A stretch of 64,000 nt of DNA, taken from assembly GCF_000240165.1 (NCBI RefSeq), contig NC_017585.1:806001-870000 (forward strand), in the 5' to 3' direction. The notes below the pieces were generated by a model. The model did no database searches and was not told the origin of the DNA. It saw nothing but the letters and a program-made list of their open reading frames with translations. This document shows positions 53,773 through 63,167 of the stretch, piece after piece. Each line of letters begins with the position of its first letter. Position 1 is the first letter of the stretch. The DNA is from Streptantibioticus cattleyicolor NRRL 8057 = DSM 46488. GTDB taxonomy: Bacteria > Actinomycetota > Actinomycetes > Streptomycetales > Streptomycetaceae. The position numbers were made by a program, and so were the translations under genes.

Positions 53773-54906
53773 TCAGCCCACCGCGAGCCGGTAGCCGCGC
53801 TTGGGCACCGTGCGGACCAGCCCGGCGTGGGCGCCCAGCGCGCCGCGCAGCCGGGCCACCGCGGCCTCCACGGCGTGTTCGTCGGCCTGGCCGGAACCCC
53901 AGACGCGGCGCAGGAGTTCGGCCCGGCTGAGCACCCGGCCGGGTTGCTCGGCCAGCGCCCGCAGCAGCGCGGCCAGCATCGGCGGCAGTGTCACCGCCCC
54001 GTCGTCCACCACCACCGCGTCGCCCTGGAGGACGACGCGCAGCGCCCCGCTGACCAGTTCGACCCGGCCACGCGCCGGGAGGCGTTCGGCGAGGGTGCGG
54101 ACGAGCGCGCCGAGCCGGCCGCGTTCCGGCACCACCGCGTGGATACCCAGGTCGAGCAGGGGCCGGGCGCACAGCGGGCCCACGCACGCGGCGAGCACGT
54201 CACCGCCGAGCGCGGCGAGCACCTGCGCCCGCCGTCCGGCGGAGTCGGCGCACCGCAGCAGCGCGTCGATCGCCGGGGCGCTGGTGAACGTCAGCGCGTG
54301 CACCTCCCGCCGCACCGTCAGCTCCACCAGGCGGCGCACCGCCTCCGGGTCCTCCGGCGGGCCCCAGCGGTAGACCGGCACCTCGATCACCTCGGCGCCA
54401 CGGTCCCGCAGCGCCGCGGCGAAGCCGTCGAGCGGGGCGCCGTGCTCCTGCACCGCGACCCGGCGGCCGGCCAGCTCCCTCGCCAGCAGCCAGCGCAGCA
54501 GCTCACCGGTGGCCTCCGAGCCCGGCGAATACGTCTCGGCCAGCCCCGAGGCGCGTACCGCCCCGGTCGCCTTGGGGCCACGGGTGAGCACGGCGGCCCC
54601 CCGGCAGGCCGCGGCGAGCCCGGCGGCCAGCCCCCACCCGTCGGCGGCGCTCATCCAGCCGCGCCAGCCGAGCCCGGTGGTGGCCACCACGTAGTCCAGC
54701 GGCGCGGCCAGGCAGCGCTCGGTGGCCCGGCGAAGCGCGGCGTCGTCGTCCAGCGGGACGATCCGCAAGGTGGGCGCCTCGACCACCCGGGCGCCACGGC
54801 GGCGCAGCAGGGCCACCAGCTCCTCGCGGCGGCGCGTCGCGGTCACGCCGATGGTGAAACCGGTCAGCGGTCCCGGCGGCGGCGCGGCGGTCGTGGCAGT
54901 ACCCAT
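53773..54906 (-). CDS. Uroporphyrinogen-III synthase (HemD-like) fused to winged helix
   Basis: The 377-residue protein has a HemD-like region from about residue 15 to 265 (GFTIGVTATRRREELVALLR, RVVEAPTLRIVPLDDDAALR, LTRGPKATGAVRASGLAET). A C-terminal OmpR/PhoB-type winged helix follows (LPPMLAALLRALAEQPGRVL, SRAELLRRVWGSGQADEHAV, VPKRGYRLAVG). HemD makes uroporphyrinogen III, precursor of siroheme used by NirB. Whether the enzyme part is active or has become a sensor is unknown. ATG 54906 is divergent from the nitrate operon with a GlnR-like array between. Similar fusions accompany nitrite reductase genes in actinobacteria. Confidence 0.88.
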   Translation of the reverse strand: MGTATTAAPPPGPLTGFTIGVTATRRREELVALLRRRGARVVEAPTLRIVPLDDDAALRRATERCLAAPLDYVVATTGLGWRGWMSAADGWGLAAGLAAACRGAAVLTRGPKATGAVRASGLAETYSPGSEATGELLRWLLARELAGRRVAVQEHGAPLDGFAAALRDRGAEVIEVPVYRWGPPEDPEAVRRLVELTVRREVHALTFTSAPAIDALLRCADSAGRRAQVLAALGGDVLAACVGPLCARPLLDLGIHAVVPERGRLGALVRTLAERLPARGRVELVSGALRVVLQGDAVVVDDGAVTLPPMLAALLRALAEQPGRVLSRAELLRRVWGSGQADEHAVEAAVARLRGALGAHAGLVRTVPKRGYRLAVG

Positions 54907-54929
54907 GGGGTGCAGGGTCGGTCCCGGAT

Positions 54930-54967
54930 GTTACCGGCCGGTTCCCGGCAGGTCACGAGGCAGTAAG
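54930..54967. promoter_or_regulatory. GlnR-box-like array
   Basis: The sequence follows the GlnR pattern of 5-bp half-sites separated by 6 bp: GTTAC (54930), GTTCC (54941), GTCAC (54952) and GTAAG (54963). The a-sites fit gTnAC well; the b-sites only partly match GaAAc. It lies between the divergent HemD-like gene and the nitrate operon. Confidence 0.6.
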
Positions 54968-55098
54968 CGAACGCGTCGCCCGTGTTACGGAAGATGTCGT
55001 CCGCCTCACCCGCCACCGGCGACGACGTGAGCCGGCCGTGCCGTCACCGCAACACGGCGGACCTCGCGGTGTAACGGCCACGGGCGAGTCTCGTTGCC

Positions 55099-57543
55099 AT
55101 GACGACGACCGACACCCACTGTCCGTACTGCGCGCTCCAGTGCGGCATGCGCCTCGCGGCGCGGGACGGCGCCGGCGTGGAGGTGCGGGAGCGGCCGGAG
55201 TTCCCGGTGAACCGGGGCGCCCTGTGCGGCAAGGGCCGCACCGCCCCCGCCCTGCTGGACCGGGCCGCCCGGCTCACCTCGCCGCTGGTCCGCGACGGCC
55301 GCGGCGCGCCGCTGCGCGAGGCGACGTGGGAGGAGGCGCTGGACCGGATCGCGGCGGGGCTGACCACGGTGCGGCGACGGTACGGCGCCGACGCGGTCGG
55401 TGTCCTCGGCGGCGGCGGGCTGACCAACGAGAAGGCGTACGCGCTCGGCAAGTTCGCCCGCGTGGTGCTGCGCACCGCGTCCATCGACTACAACGGCCGG
55501 TTCTGCATGTCGTCGGCGGCGGCGGCGCACAAGGCCGCCTTCGGGCTCGACCGCGGACTGCCGTTCCCGCTGGCCGACATCGCCCGCGCCGGGTGCGTCG
55601 TGCTGGTCGGCGCCAACCCGGCCGAGACGATGCCGCCCGCGCTGCGTTACTTCCGCGAACTGCGGGAGAACGGCGGCCGGCTCGTCGTCGTCGACCCGCG
55701 CCGCACCCGCACCGCCGAACAGGCCGACCTCCATCTGCGCCCGGTCCCCGGCACCGACCTCGCGCTCGCCCTCGGCATGCTGCACCTGCTGATCGCCGAC
55801 GGCCGGGTGGACGAGGACTTCGTCGCCGCCCGCACCACCGGCTTCGAGCAGGCCCGCGCGGCGGCGATGGCTCACTGGCCGGAACGGGTCGAGGCGATCA
55901 CCGGCGTCCCGGTGCCGGCGATGCGGCAGGCCGTCACCGCGTTCGCCGACGCCGCCACCGCCATGGTGCTCACCGCCCGCGGCTCCGAACAGCACAGCAA
56001 GGGCACCGACACGGTGGGCGCCTGGATCAACCTGTGCCTGGCGGCCGGCAAGGCGGGGCGCCCCGGCTCCGGTTACGGCTGCCTCACCGGCCAGGGCAAC
56101 GGCCAGGGCGGCCGGGAACACGGCCAGAAGGCCGACCAGTTGCCCGGCTACCGGTCCATCACCGACCCCGCCGCCCGCGCCCACGTCGCCCGCGTCTGGG
56201 GCGTCGACCCCGACGACCTGCCGGGCCCGGGACGCTCCGCGTACGAACTCCTCGACACCCTCGGCCGGGACGGCGGGGCCCGGGCGCTGCTGCTGATGGG
56301 GTCCAACCCGGTGGTCTCCGCCCCGCACGCCGCCCATGTCACCGAACGCCTGCGGGCGCTGGACTTCCTCGCGGTGGGCGACGTGGTGCTGTCGGAGACC
56401 GCGTGCCTGGCCGACGTCGTCCTGCCGGTCGCCCAGTGGGCCGAGGAGACCGGCACCATGACCAACCTGGAGGGCAGGGTCGTCCTGCGGCAGGCCGCGC
56501 TCACCCCGCCCGAGGGGGTCCGCACCGACCTGCGGGTGCTGCGCGACCTGGCCGCGCGGTTCGGGGTGCGCGACGGGTTCTCCGACGACCCCGAGGAGGT
56601 CTTCGACGAACTGCGCCGCGCCTCCGCGGGCGGCCCGGCCGACTACGCGGGCATCAGCTACCGGCGGATCCGCGCCGGTGAGGGGCTGCACTGGCCCTGC
56701 CGCGACCAGTCCGACCCCGGCACCCCGCGGCTCTTCCTCGACCGCTTCGCCACGCCGGACGGACGGGCCCGGTTCGCCGCCGTCTCGCACCGCCCGGCCG
56801 CCGAGGTGCCCGACGCGGACTTCCCGCTCCATCTGACCACCGGCCGGGTGGTCGCCCAGTACCAGAGCGGTGCCCAGACCCGGCGCGTCGCCGAACTGGC
56901 CGCCGCCGCCCCCGGGCCCTTCGTGGAGCTCCACCCCCACCTCGCCGCGCGGCTCGGCGTGGCCGAGGGCGACCTGCTCACGGTCACCAGCCGGCGCGGC
57001 CACGCCCTCGCCCCGGCCCGGGTCACCGACGCCATCCGTCCCGACACCGTCTTCATGCCCTTCCACTGGGACGGCCCCGGCCGCGCCAACACCCTGACCA
57101 ACCCGGCGCTCGACCCGGTGTCCCGGATGCCGGAGTTCAAGGTGTGCGCGGTCCGCGTGGAGAAGTCCCCGGCGGCGCGACCGACCCCGGTGCGGGAGGG
57201 AGCCGCGGCGGGTGCCGCGCTCGCGCGGGTGCCGGACGTTTCCGGCGCGGCCGGGGGCGAGTTCGTGCCGGGTTCCGGTGCGGGTGCGCCGGTGCAGCCG
57301 GCCGCGGTGCCGGAGGGAGCCGCGGCGGGTGCCGCGCCCGTGGCGGGGGTGGGTGCCGTGCTCGCGGGGGCGCCGGAGGTTTCCGGCGCAGCGGGGGGCG
57401 AGTTCGTGCCGGGTTCCGGTGCGGGTGCGTCGTCGGGGTCGGCAGGGGTGCCGGACGTCGGCCTGGCCGGGGGTGCGTTCGTGCCGGGGGCCGGCGCTCG
57501 GGGCGCTTTCGTGGCGGGGACGGGTGGGGAGGGGGCGGCGTGA
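55099..57543 (+). CDS. nasC: Assimilatory nitrate reductase catalytic subunit
   Basis: The 814-residue molybdopterin oxidoreductase reduces nitrate to nitrite in the cytoplasm. A [4Fe-4S] site is formed by C8, C11, C15 (CPYCALQCGM) and C43 (GALCGKG). Cofactor-binding domains follow, with EQHSKGTDTVGAWINLCLA and LMGSNPVVSAPHAAHV, and the C-terminal MopB dinucleotide-binding fold from about residue 575. Core homology ends near residue 690 (FKVCAVRVEK). The last 120 residues are a low-complexity Gly/Ala/Pro tail containing repeats. No signal peptide is present. ATG 55099 is used. The stop overlaps the next start as GTGA. Confidence 0.92.
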   Translation: MTTTDTHCPYCALQCGMRLAARDGAGVEVRERPEFPVNRGALCGKGRTAPALLDRAARLTSPLVRDGRGAPLREATWEEALDRIAAGLTTVRRRYGADAVGVLGGGGLTNEKAYALGKFARVVLRTASIDYNGRFCMSSAAAAHKAAFGLDRGLPFPLADIARAGCVVLVGANPAETMPPALRYFRELRENGGRLVVVDPRRTRTAEQADLHLRPVPGTDLALALGMLHLLIADGRVDEDFVAARTTGFEQARAAAMAHWPERVEAITGVPVPAMRQAVTAFADAATAMVLTARGSEQHSKGTDTVGAWINLCLAAGKAGRPGSGYGCLTGQGNGQGGREHGQKADQLPGYRSITDPAARAHVARVWGVDPDDLPGPGRSAYELLDTLGRDGGARALLLMGSNPVVSAPHAAHVTERLRALDFLAVGDVVLSETACLADVVLPVAQWAEETGTMTNLEGRVVLRQAALTPPEGVRTDLRVLRDLAARFGVRDGFSDDPEEVFDELRRASAGGPADYAGISYRRIRAGEGLHWPCRDQSDPGTPRLFLDRFATPDGRARFAAVSHRPAAEVPDADFPLHLTTGRVVAQYQSGAQTRRVAELAAAAPGPFVELHPHLAARLGVAEGDLLTVTSRRGHALAPARVTDAIRPDTVFMPFHWDGPGRANTLTNPALDPVSRMPEFKVCAVRVEKSPAARPTPVREGAAAGAALARVPDVSGAAGGEFVPGSGAGAPVQPAAVPEGAAAGAAPVAGVGAVLAGAPEVSGAAGGEFVPGSGAGASSGSAGVPDVGLAGGAFVPGAGARGAFVAGTGGEGAA
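57240..57429 (+). repeat. In-frame direct repeats in the nasC tail
   Basis: A 49-bp unit at 57240-57288 recurs at 57381-57429 with two mismatches, 141 bp (47 codons) apart. Both encode SGAAGGEFVPGSGAGA. A second, shorter unit encoding EGAAAGAA also recurs. The repeats keep frame and extend the nitrate reductase C-terminus. Confidence 0.85.
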
Positions 57544-58772
57544 GCGGGGTGCGGGTGGTGGCGGGGGCGGTGCGGAGGGTGGCGGTGGTCGGGGCGGGGA
57601 TGGCCGCGGCGCGGTTCGCGGAGCAGATGGCGGGGCGGGCGCCGGAGGTGGAGGTGACGTTGTACGGGGCGGAGGCACACGTTCCGTACAACCGGGCGCT
57701 CCTGGCCGAGGTGCTCACCGGGCGGCTGCGGCCGGAGGATGTCGCGCTGCCGGCCGGGAACGGGACGCGGGTGCGCACCGGGACCCGGGTGGTGGGGGTG
57801 GACGTCGCCGCGCGTGCGGTGCGGCTGGCCGACGGCAGCGGGGCCGGGTACGACCACCTGGTGCTGGCCGTCGGGGCGGAGCCGGTGCTGCCGCGGTTGC
57901 CGGGGCTGCGTACCGTCGGCGGACCGGCCGAGGGCGTACACGTGCTGCGGACGCTGGACGACTGCGGGCGGCTCGCCGGGGCGGCGGCGTCGGCCGGCCG
58001 CGCGGTCGTGGTCGGCGGCGGCGTGCTCGGGGTGAGCGCGGCGCGCGCCCTGACCGCGCTCGGGGTGACCACCGAACTCGTCCACGAGGCAAGCCACCTG
58101 ATAGGGCGTCACCTCGACGCGGGCGCGTCCGGCACGCTGGTCCGCGGGCTCACCGCGCTCGGCATAGGCGTCCACCTCGGCGCCCGCCCGCACGCACTGC
58201 GCGGCACCGGCCGGGTCACCGGGGTGGAACTCGCCGACGGCCGGGTGCTCGACGCCGACCTCCTCGTCCTGGCCTGCGGGGTCCGCCCGCGTACCGGGCT
58301 CGCCCGCCGCGCGGGCCTGCGCACCGCGTACGGCGTCGTGGTCGACGACCACCTCGCCACCTCCGCCCCGCACATCTCGGCCATCGGCGACTGCGCCGAA
58401 CACCGCGGTGTCGCGCACGGCCTGGCCGGACCCGCCTGGGACCAGGCCGACGTGCTCGCCGCGCGGCTGTCCGGGGCCGGCCCCGAGGCCGCCTACCCCG
58501 GGTCGCCGCGGCTGTTCCGGCTCACCGCCGGCCCGCTGGAGTACGCCGCCTTCGGCGAGACCGGCGACGTACCCGGCGCCGACGTGGTGCGCCTGGCCGA
58601 CGCCACCCGGGGCTCGTACCGCAAGCTCGTGCTGCGCGGCGACCGCCTCGTCGGCGGGATCCTGCTCGGCGACCTCACCGCCGTCGGCGACCTCACCCGG
58701 GCCTTCCTGGACGGCGCCCACGCGCTGCCCGGCGACCCGACGCACCTGCTCACCACCGAAGGAGCCGCATGA
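57540..58772 (+). CDS. nasB: FAD-dependent NAD(P)H reductase of nitrate reductase
   Basis: The 410-residue flavoprotein supplies electrons to the nitrate reductase. It has the FAD motif VAVVGAGMAAARFAEQM near residue 14, the NAD(P)-binding motif VVVGGGVLGVSAARALTAL near 157, and the FAD-contact motif PHISAIGDCAEHRG near 278. A C-terminal domain of about 90 residues follows. GTG 57540 overlaps the preceding TGA by three bases, so translation is coupled. The stop overlaps nirB as ATGA. The symbol is assigned from position and domains. Start-of-gene sequence is glycine and valine rich. Confidence 0.87.
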   Translation: MSGVRVVAGAVRRVAVVGAGMAAARFAEQMAGRAPEVEVTLYGAEAHVPYNRALLAEVLTGRLRPEDVALPAGNGTRVRTGTRVVGVDVAARAVRLADGSGAGYDHLVLAVGAEPVLPRLPGLRTVGGPAEGVHVLRTLDDCGRLAGAAASAGRAVVVGGGVLGVSAARALTALGVTTELVHEASHLIGRHLDAGASGTLVRGLTALGIGVHLGARPHALRGTGRVTGVELADGRVLDADLLVLACGVRPRTGLARRAGLRTAYGVVVDDHLATSAPHISAIGDCAEHRGVAHGLAGPAWDQADVLAARLSGAGPEAAYPGSPRLFRLTAGPLEYAAFGETGDVPGADVVRLADATRGSYRKLVLRGDRLVGGILLGDLTAVGDLTRAFLDGAHALPGDPTHLLTTEGAA

Positions 58773-61366
58773 CGAACCCCTCCCCGACCGCACCCGGCCA
58801 CCTCGTACTGGTCGGCCACGGCATGGTCGGCCAGCGATTCCTCGAAGCGCTCTTCGACTCCGGCGCGGGGGCGCGCTGGCGGGTGACCGTGCTCGCCGAG
58901 GAACCCCGCCCGGCGTACGACCGGGTCCATCTGACCTCGTGGTTCGCCGGAACCACCGCCGAGGAACTGTCGTTGTGCGACGACGACTTCCTCACCGGGC
59001 ACGGCATCGAACTGCGCCTGGGCGACCCGGTGACCTCGGTGGACCGCGCGGCCCGCACCGTCACCACGGCCGCCGGCCACACCCTCGGCTACGACGCGCT
59101 GGTGCTGGCCACCGGCTCGTACCCGTTCGTCCCCCCGGTGCCCGGCCACGACGCCACCGGCTGCCACGTCTACCGCACCCTGGACGACGTCGCCGGGATC
59201 CGGGCGGAGGCCGCCCACGCCCGCACCGGAGTGGTGGTCGGCGGCGGGCTGCTCGGCCTGGAGGCGGCCGGTGCCCTCACCGAGATGGGGCTCGACACCC
59301 ACGTCGTCGAGTTCGCCCCGCGCCTGATGGCCCTCCAGGTCGACGAGGGCGGCGGCCAGTTGCTGCGCCGCCGCATCGAGGAGCTGGGCGTCACCGTGCA
59401 CACCGGCGCCGGCACCCAGCGCATCGACCCCGGACCGGACGGCCGGGTCGCCGCCATGGAACTCTCCGACGGCACCGTGCTCGACACCGACCTGGTGGTC
59501 TTCTCGGCCGGCGTCCGCCCGCGCGACCAGCTCGCCCGCGACTGCGGCCTGCCGGTCGGCGAACGCGGCGGCATCACCGTGGACGCCCGCTGCCGCACCG
59601 CCGACCCGCACATCTGGGCCATCGGCGAATGCGCCCAGGCCGCCGACGGCCGGGTCTACGGCCTGGTGGCCCCCGGCTACGCCATGGCCGAGGCCGCCGC
59701 CCGCGACCTCACCGGCCACGACGCCTCCTTCACCGGCGGCGACACCTCCACCAAGCTCAAACTCCTCGGCGTCGACGTGGCCAGCTTCGGCGACCCGCAC
59801 GGCACCGCCGAGGGCGCCCTGGAGGTGCTGTACGCCAACAGCCGGGCCGGCGTCTACAAGAAACTCGTGCTCGGCGCGGACGGCGCCCTGCTCGGCGGCG
59901 TCCTGGTCGGCGACACCGAGTCCTACGGCACGCTGCGCCCGCTGGTCGGCTCCACCCGGCTGCCCGCACCGCCCGAACGGCTGCTGCTGCCGGCCACCGG
60001 CGGCGGCGCCCCGGCCGGCCCCGGCGCCCTCCCCGACGACGCGGTGATCTGCTCCTGCCACAACGTCGCCAAGGGCGTCATCCGCCGCGCCGTCACCGAC
60101 CAGGGGTGCGCCGGCGTCACGGAGGTGAAGAAGTGCACCAAGGCCGGTACCGGCTGCGGGAGTTGCCTCAAGACCGTCACCGCGATCGTGGAGTCCGAAC
60201 TGGCCGCCTCCGGCGCCGAGGTCGCACCGGGACTGTGCGAACACTTCACCCACACCCGCGCCGAACTCTACGAGATCGTCCGGGCCAAGGGGATCACCAC
60301 CTTCTCCCGGCTGGTCGACGAACACGGCACCGGCGAGGGGTGCGAGGTCTGCAAACCCGTCGTCGCCTCCATCCTGGCGTCCCTGACCAACACCTACGTC
60401 CTCGACGGCGAACAGGCCGCCTTGCAGGACACCAACGACCACGTGCTCGCCAACCTGCAACGCAACGGCTCCTACTCGGTCGTACCGCGCGTCCCCGGCG
60501 GCGAGATCACCCCCGAGGGGCTGATCACCATCGGCGAGATCGCCCGTGACTTCGGCCTCTACACCAAGATCACCGGAGGCCAGCGCATCGACCTGTTCGG
60601 CGCCCGCCTCGACGACCTGCCGCGCATCTGGCGCCGACTGGTCGACGCCGGCTTCGAATCCGGCCACGCCTACGGCAAGGCGCTGCGCACCGTGAAGTCC
60701 TGCGTCGGCGAGACCTGGTGCCGCTACGGGGTGCAGGACTCGGTGGCGCTCGCCATCGAACTGGAGCTGCGCTACCGCGGACTGCGCTCCCCGCACAAGC
60801 TCAAGGCCGCCGTCTCCGGCTGCGCCCGCGAGTGCGCCGAGGCGCAGAGCAAGGACTTCGGCGTCATCGCCACCTCCGCCGGCTGGAACCTCTACGTCGG
60901 AGGCAACGGCGGCATGACCCCGCGCCACGCCGACCTGCTCGCCGCCGACCTCGACCGCGACACCCTGATCCGCACCATCGACCGCTTCCTGATGTTCTAC
61001 ATCCGCACCGCCGACCGCCTGGAACGCACCGCGCCCTGGCTGGAACGCCTCGACGGCGGCCTCGACCACCTGCGCGAGGTCGTCCTCGACGACTCGCTCG
61101 GCATCTGCGCCGACCTCGACGAACTGATGCAACGTCACATCGAGACGTACCAGGACGAGTGGGCGGCCACCCTCGCCGACCCCGACCGCCTGCGGCGCTT
61201 CGTCTCATTCGCCAACGCCCCCGACGTCCCCGACCCCACGGTGCGCTTCGTCCCCGAACGCGGCCAGATCCGCCCGGCCCGCCCGGAGGAGGCCGCCGCC
61301 CCCGACGGCGAACTCGTCGGCGCCACCGTGATCGCCGGCCCGCGACTGGAGGTCCGTCCCCGATGA
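58769..61366 (+). CDS. nirB: Nitrite reductase large subunit NirB
   Basis: The 865-residue NAD(P)H-dependent nitrite reductase converts nitrite to ammonium in six electrons. It carries an FAD/NAD reductase domain (VLVGHGMVGQRFLEAL at the start, VVVGGGLLGLEAAGAL near residue 155). A BFD-type [2Fe-2S] domain follows (VICSCHNV near 428, CTKAGTGCGSC near 453). The siroheme/[4Fe-4S] part has KSCVGETWCRYG near 644 and SGCARECAEAQ near 684. Length is as usual for the family. ATG 58769 has GGAG upstream and overlaps the nasB stop. NirD follows with an ATGA overlap. Confidence 0.95.
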   Translation: MTNPSPTAPGHLVLVGHGMVGQRFLEALFDSGAGARWRVTVLAEEPRPAYDRVHLTSWFAGTTAEELSLCDDDFLTGHGIELRLGDPVTSVDRAARTVTTAAGHTLGYDALVLATGSYPFVPPVPGHDATGCHVYRTLDDVAGIRAEAAHARTGVVVGGGLLGLEAAGALTEMGLDTHVVEFAPRLMALQVDEGGGQLLRRRIEELGVTVHTGAGTQRIDPGPDGRVAAMELSDGTVLDTDLVVFSAGVRPRDQLARDCGLPVGERGGITVDARCRTADPHIWAIGECAQAADGRVYGLVAPGYAMAEAAARDLTGHDASFTGGDTSTKLKLLGVDVASFGDPHGTAEGALEVLYANSRAGVYKKLVLGADGALLGGVLVGDTESYGTLRPLVGSTRLPAPPERLLLPATGGGAPAGPGALPDDAVICSCHNVAKGVIRRAVTDQGCAGVTEVKKCTKAGTGCGSCLKTVTAIVESELAASGAEVAPGLCEHFTHTRAELYEIVRAKGITTFSRLVDEHGTGEGCEVCKPVVASILASLTNTYVLDGEQAALQDTNDHVLANLQRNGSYSVVPRVPGGEITPEGLITIGEIARDFGLYTKITGGQRIDLFGARLDDLPRIWRRLVDAGFESGHAYGKALRTVKSCVGETWCRYGVQDSVALAIELELRYRGLRSPHKLKAAVSGCARECAEAQSKDFGVIATSAGWNLYVGGNGGMTPRHADLLAADLDRDTLIRTIDRFLMFYIRTADRLERTAPWLERLDGGLDHLREVVLDDSLGICADLDELMQRHIETYQDEWAATLADPDRLRRFVSFANAPDVPDPTVRFVPERGQIRPARPEEAAAPDGELVGATVIAGPRLEVRPR

Positions 61367-61755
61367 CCACGCTCGTCCCCGTCCAACTCCCGAACGCCAC
61401 CGTCGAGATCGACGACGACGGCACCTGGACCCCGGTCTGCGCCTACCGCGACCTGCTGCCCGGACGCGGTGTCGCCGTGCTGGTCGGCGGCGCCCAGGTG
61501 GCGCTCTTCCGGGACCGCTCCGGCGCGCTGTACGCGGTCGACAACCTCGACCCGTTCAGCCACGCGTACGTCATCGCCCGTGGCATCACCGGCACCCGCG
61601 ACGGCGTCCCGGTGGTCTTCTCCCCGATGTACAAGCACGCCTTCTCGCTGCGCACCGGCGACTGCCTGGACGAGGAGACCACCCCCGACGGCGCCCCCGC
61701 CCGGCTGCGCTGCCGCCGCGTCCGCCTCGCCCCGGACACCGCGCACCACCCCTGA
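61363..61755 (+). CDS. nirD: Nitrite reductase small subunit NirD
   Basis: The 130-residue protein is the Rieske-like small subunit of NADH-dependent nitrite reductase. It has the fold of a Rieske domain, with VALFRDRSGALYAVDNLDPF and VFSPMYKHAFSLRTGDCLDE. The cysteine and histidine cluster ligands of true Rieske proteins are not all present (only one cysteine near the second motif), as in many NirD proteins. ATG 61363 overlaps the nirB stop. It stabilises or assists the large subunit. The transporter gene follows 29 bp later. Confidence 0.93.
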   Translation: MTTLVPVQLPNATVEIDDDGTWTPVCAYRDLLPGRGVAVLVGGAQVALFRDRSGALYAVDNLDPFSHAYVIARGITGTRDGVPVVFSPMYKHAFSLRTGDCLDEETTPDGAPARLRCRRVRLAPDTAHHP

Positions 61756-61784
61756 CCCGAGCCCCCACCACCCGGCAGGTGCCC

Positions 61785-63167
61785 ATGACCACGACAGTCC
61801 CGCCGTCCGGCCGCGCCCGCGCCGCCGCCCCCGGCGCACGCCCCCGTACCCTCGACGAATGGCGGCCGGAGGACCCCGCCTTCTGGGCGGCCACCGGCGC
61901 CCGGGTGGCCCGGCGCAACCTGGTCCACTCGGTGCTCACCGAACACATCGGCTTCTCGGTGTGGAGCCTGTGGTCGGCGCTGGTGCTCTTCCTCGGCCCG
62001 GAATACCACATCGACCCGGCCGGCAAGTTCCTGCTGACCGCGGTGCCCACGGCCGTCGGATCGGCGCTGCGGCTGCCGTACACCTTCGCGGTGGCCCGGT
62101 TCGGCGGACGCAACTGGACGGTGTTCAGCGCCCTGTTGCTGCTGGTGCCCACCGTCGCCGCCGCCGTGCTGCTGCGCCCCGGCGTACCGTACGGAACCCT
62201 GCTGGCGCTCGCCGCGGTGGCCGGGGTGGGCGGCGGCAACTTCGCCTCCTCGATGGCCAACATCAACGCCTTCTACCCGCAGCACCTCAAGGGGCGCGCG
62301 CTGGGCATCAACGCCGGCGGCGGCAACGTCGGCGTGGCCGCCGTGCAACTCGTCGGACTGCTGGTGCTCGCCACCGCCGGCGCCGCCCACCCGCGGCTGC
62401 TGCCCGGCGTCTACCTGCCGCTCGTGGTGCTCGCCGCGCTCGGCGCCGCGCTGCGGATGGACAACCTGCCGGCCACCGGTACCGGCGCGGACCGGCGGGC
62501 GCTGCGCGAGATCCTTCGGCTGCCGCACACCTGGGTGGTCTCCCTGCTGTACGTGGGCACCTTCGGCTCGTTCATCGGGTTCGGCTTCGCCTTCGGACAG
62601 GTCCTCCAGGTCCAGTTCCACCAGCAGTTCGACACCCCGCTCAAGGCCGCGTACCTGACGTTCCTCGGGCCGCTGGCCGGATCGCTGGCGCGTCCGCTGG
62701 GCGGGGCGCTCGCCGACCGGTGGGGCGGGGCGCGGGTGACGCTGGCCGCCTTCGCGGCGATGGCGGCCGGCGCGCTCACCGTGCTGATCGCCTCCCGCAC
62801 CGCCTCGCTCGCCCTCTTCCTCACCGGGTTCGTGGCGCTCTTCGTCCTCAGCGGCGTGGGCAACGGGTCGACGTACAAGATGATCCCGGCCGTCTTCCAG
62901 GCCCGGGCCCGCGCCGCCGAACGGGCCGGCGCCGATCCGGCCGCCGCCGGTGCCACCGCCCGCCGGCACGCCACCGCGCTGATCGGACTCGCCGGAGCCG
63001 TCGGCGGGTTCGGCGGCGTCCTGGTCAACCTCGCCTTCCGGCAGACGTTCCTGACCGCGCACCACGGCGACCCGGCCTACCTCGCCTTCCTCGCCGCCTA
63101 CGGGGTGTGCGCGCTGGTCACCTGGGGCGTATACCTGCGACCGGGGGCCCGCACGCCCGGGGTGTGA
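61785..63167 (+). CDS. Nitrate/nitrite transporter, NarK/NasA type
   Basis: The 460-residue major-facilitator protein has about 12 membrane segments. Nitrate-transporter signatures include VGGGNFASSMANINAFYPQH (about residues 149-168) and GNVGVAAVQLVGLLVL, with a second glycine-rich segment LSGVGNGSTYKMIPAVFQ near 363. It should import nitrate for the operon enzymes or exchange nitrate and nitrite. I chose ATG 61785; a GTG six bases upstream is possible. It is the last gene of the operon and converges on the regulator gene at the right edge. Confidence 0.92.
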   Translation: MTTTVPPSGRARAAAPGARPRTLDEWRPEDPAFWAATGARVARRNLVHSVLTEHIGFSVWSLWSALVLFLGPEYHIDPAGKFLLTAVPTAVGSALRLPYTFAVARFGGRNWTVFSALLLLVPTVAAAVLLRPGVPYGTLLALAAVAGVGGGNFASSMANINAFYPQHLKGRALGINAGGGNVGVAAVQLVGLLVLATAGAAHPRLLPGVYLPLVVLAALGAALRMDNLPATGTGADRRALREILRLPHTWVVSLLYVGTFGSFIGFGFAFGQVLQVQFHQQFDTPLKAAYLTFLGPLAGSLARPLGGALADRWGGARVTLAAFAAMAAGALTVLIASRTASLALFLTGFVALFVLSGVGNGSTYKMIPAVFQARARAAERAGADPAAAGATARRHATALIGLAGAVGGFGGVLVNLAFRQTFLTAHHGDPAYLAFLAAYGVCALVTWGVYLRPGARTPGV

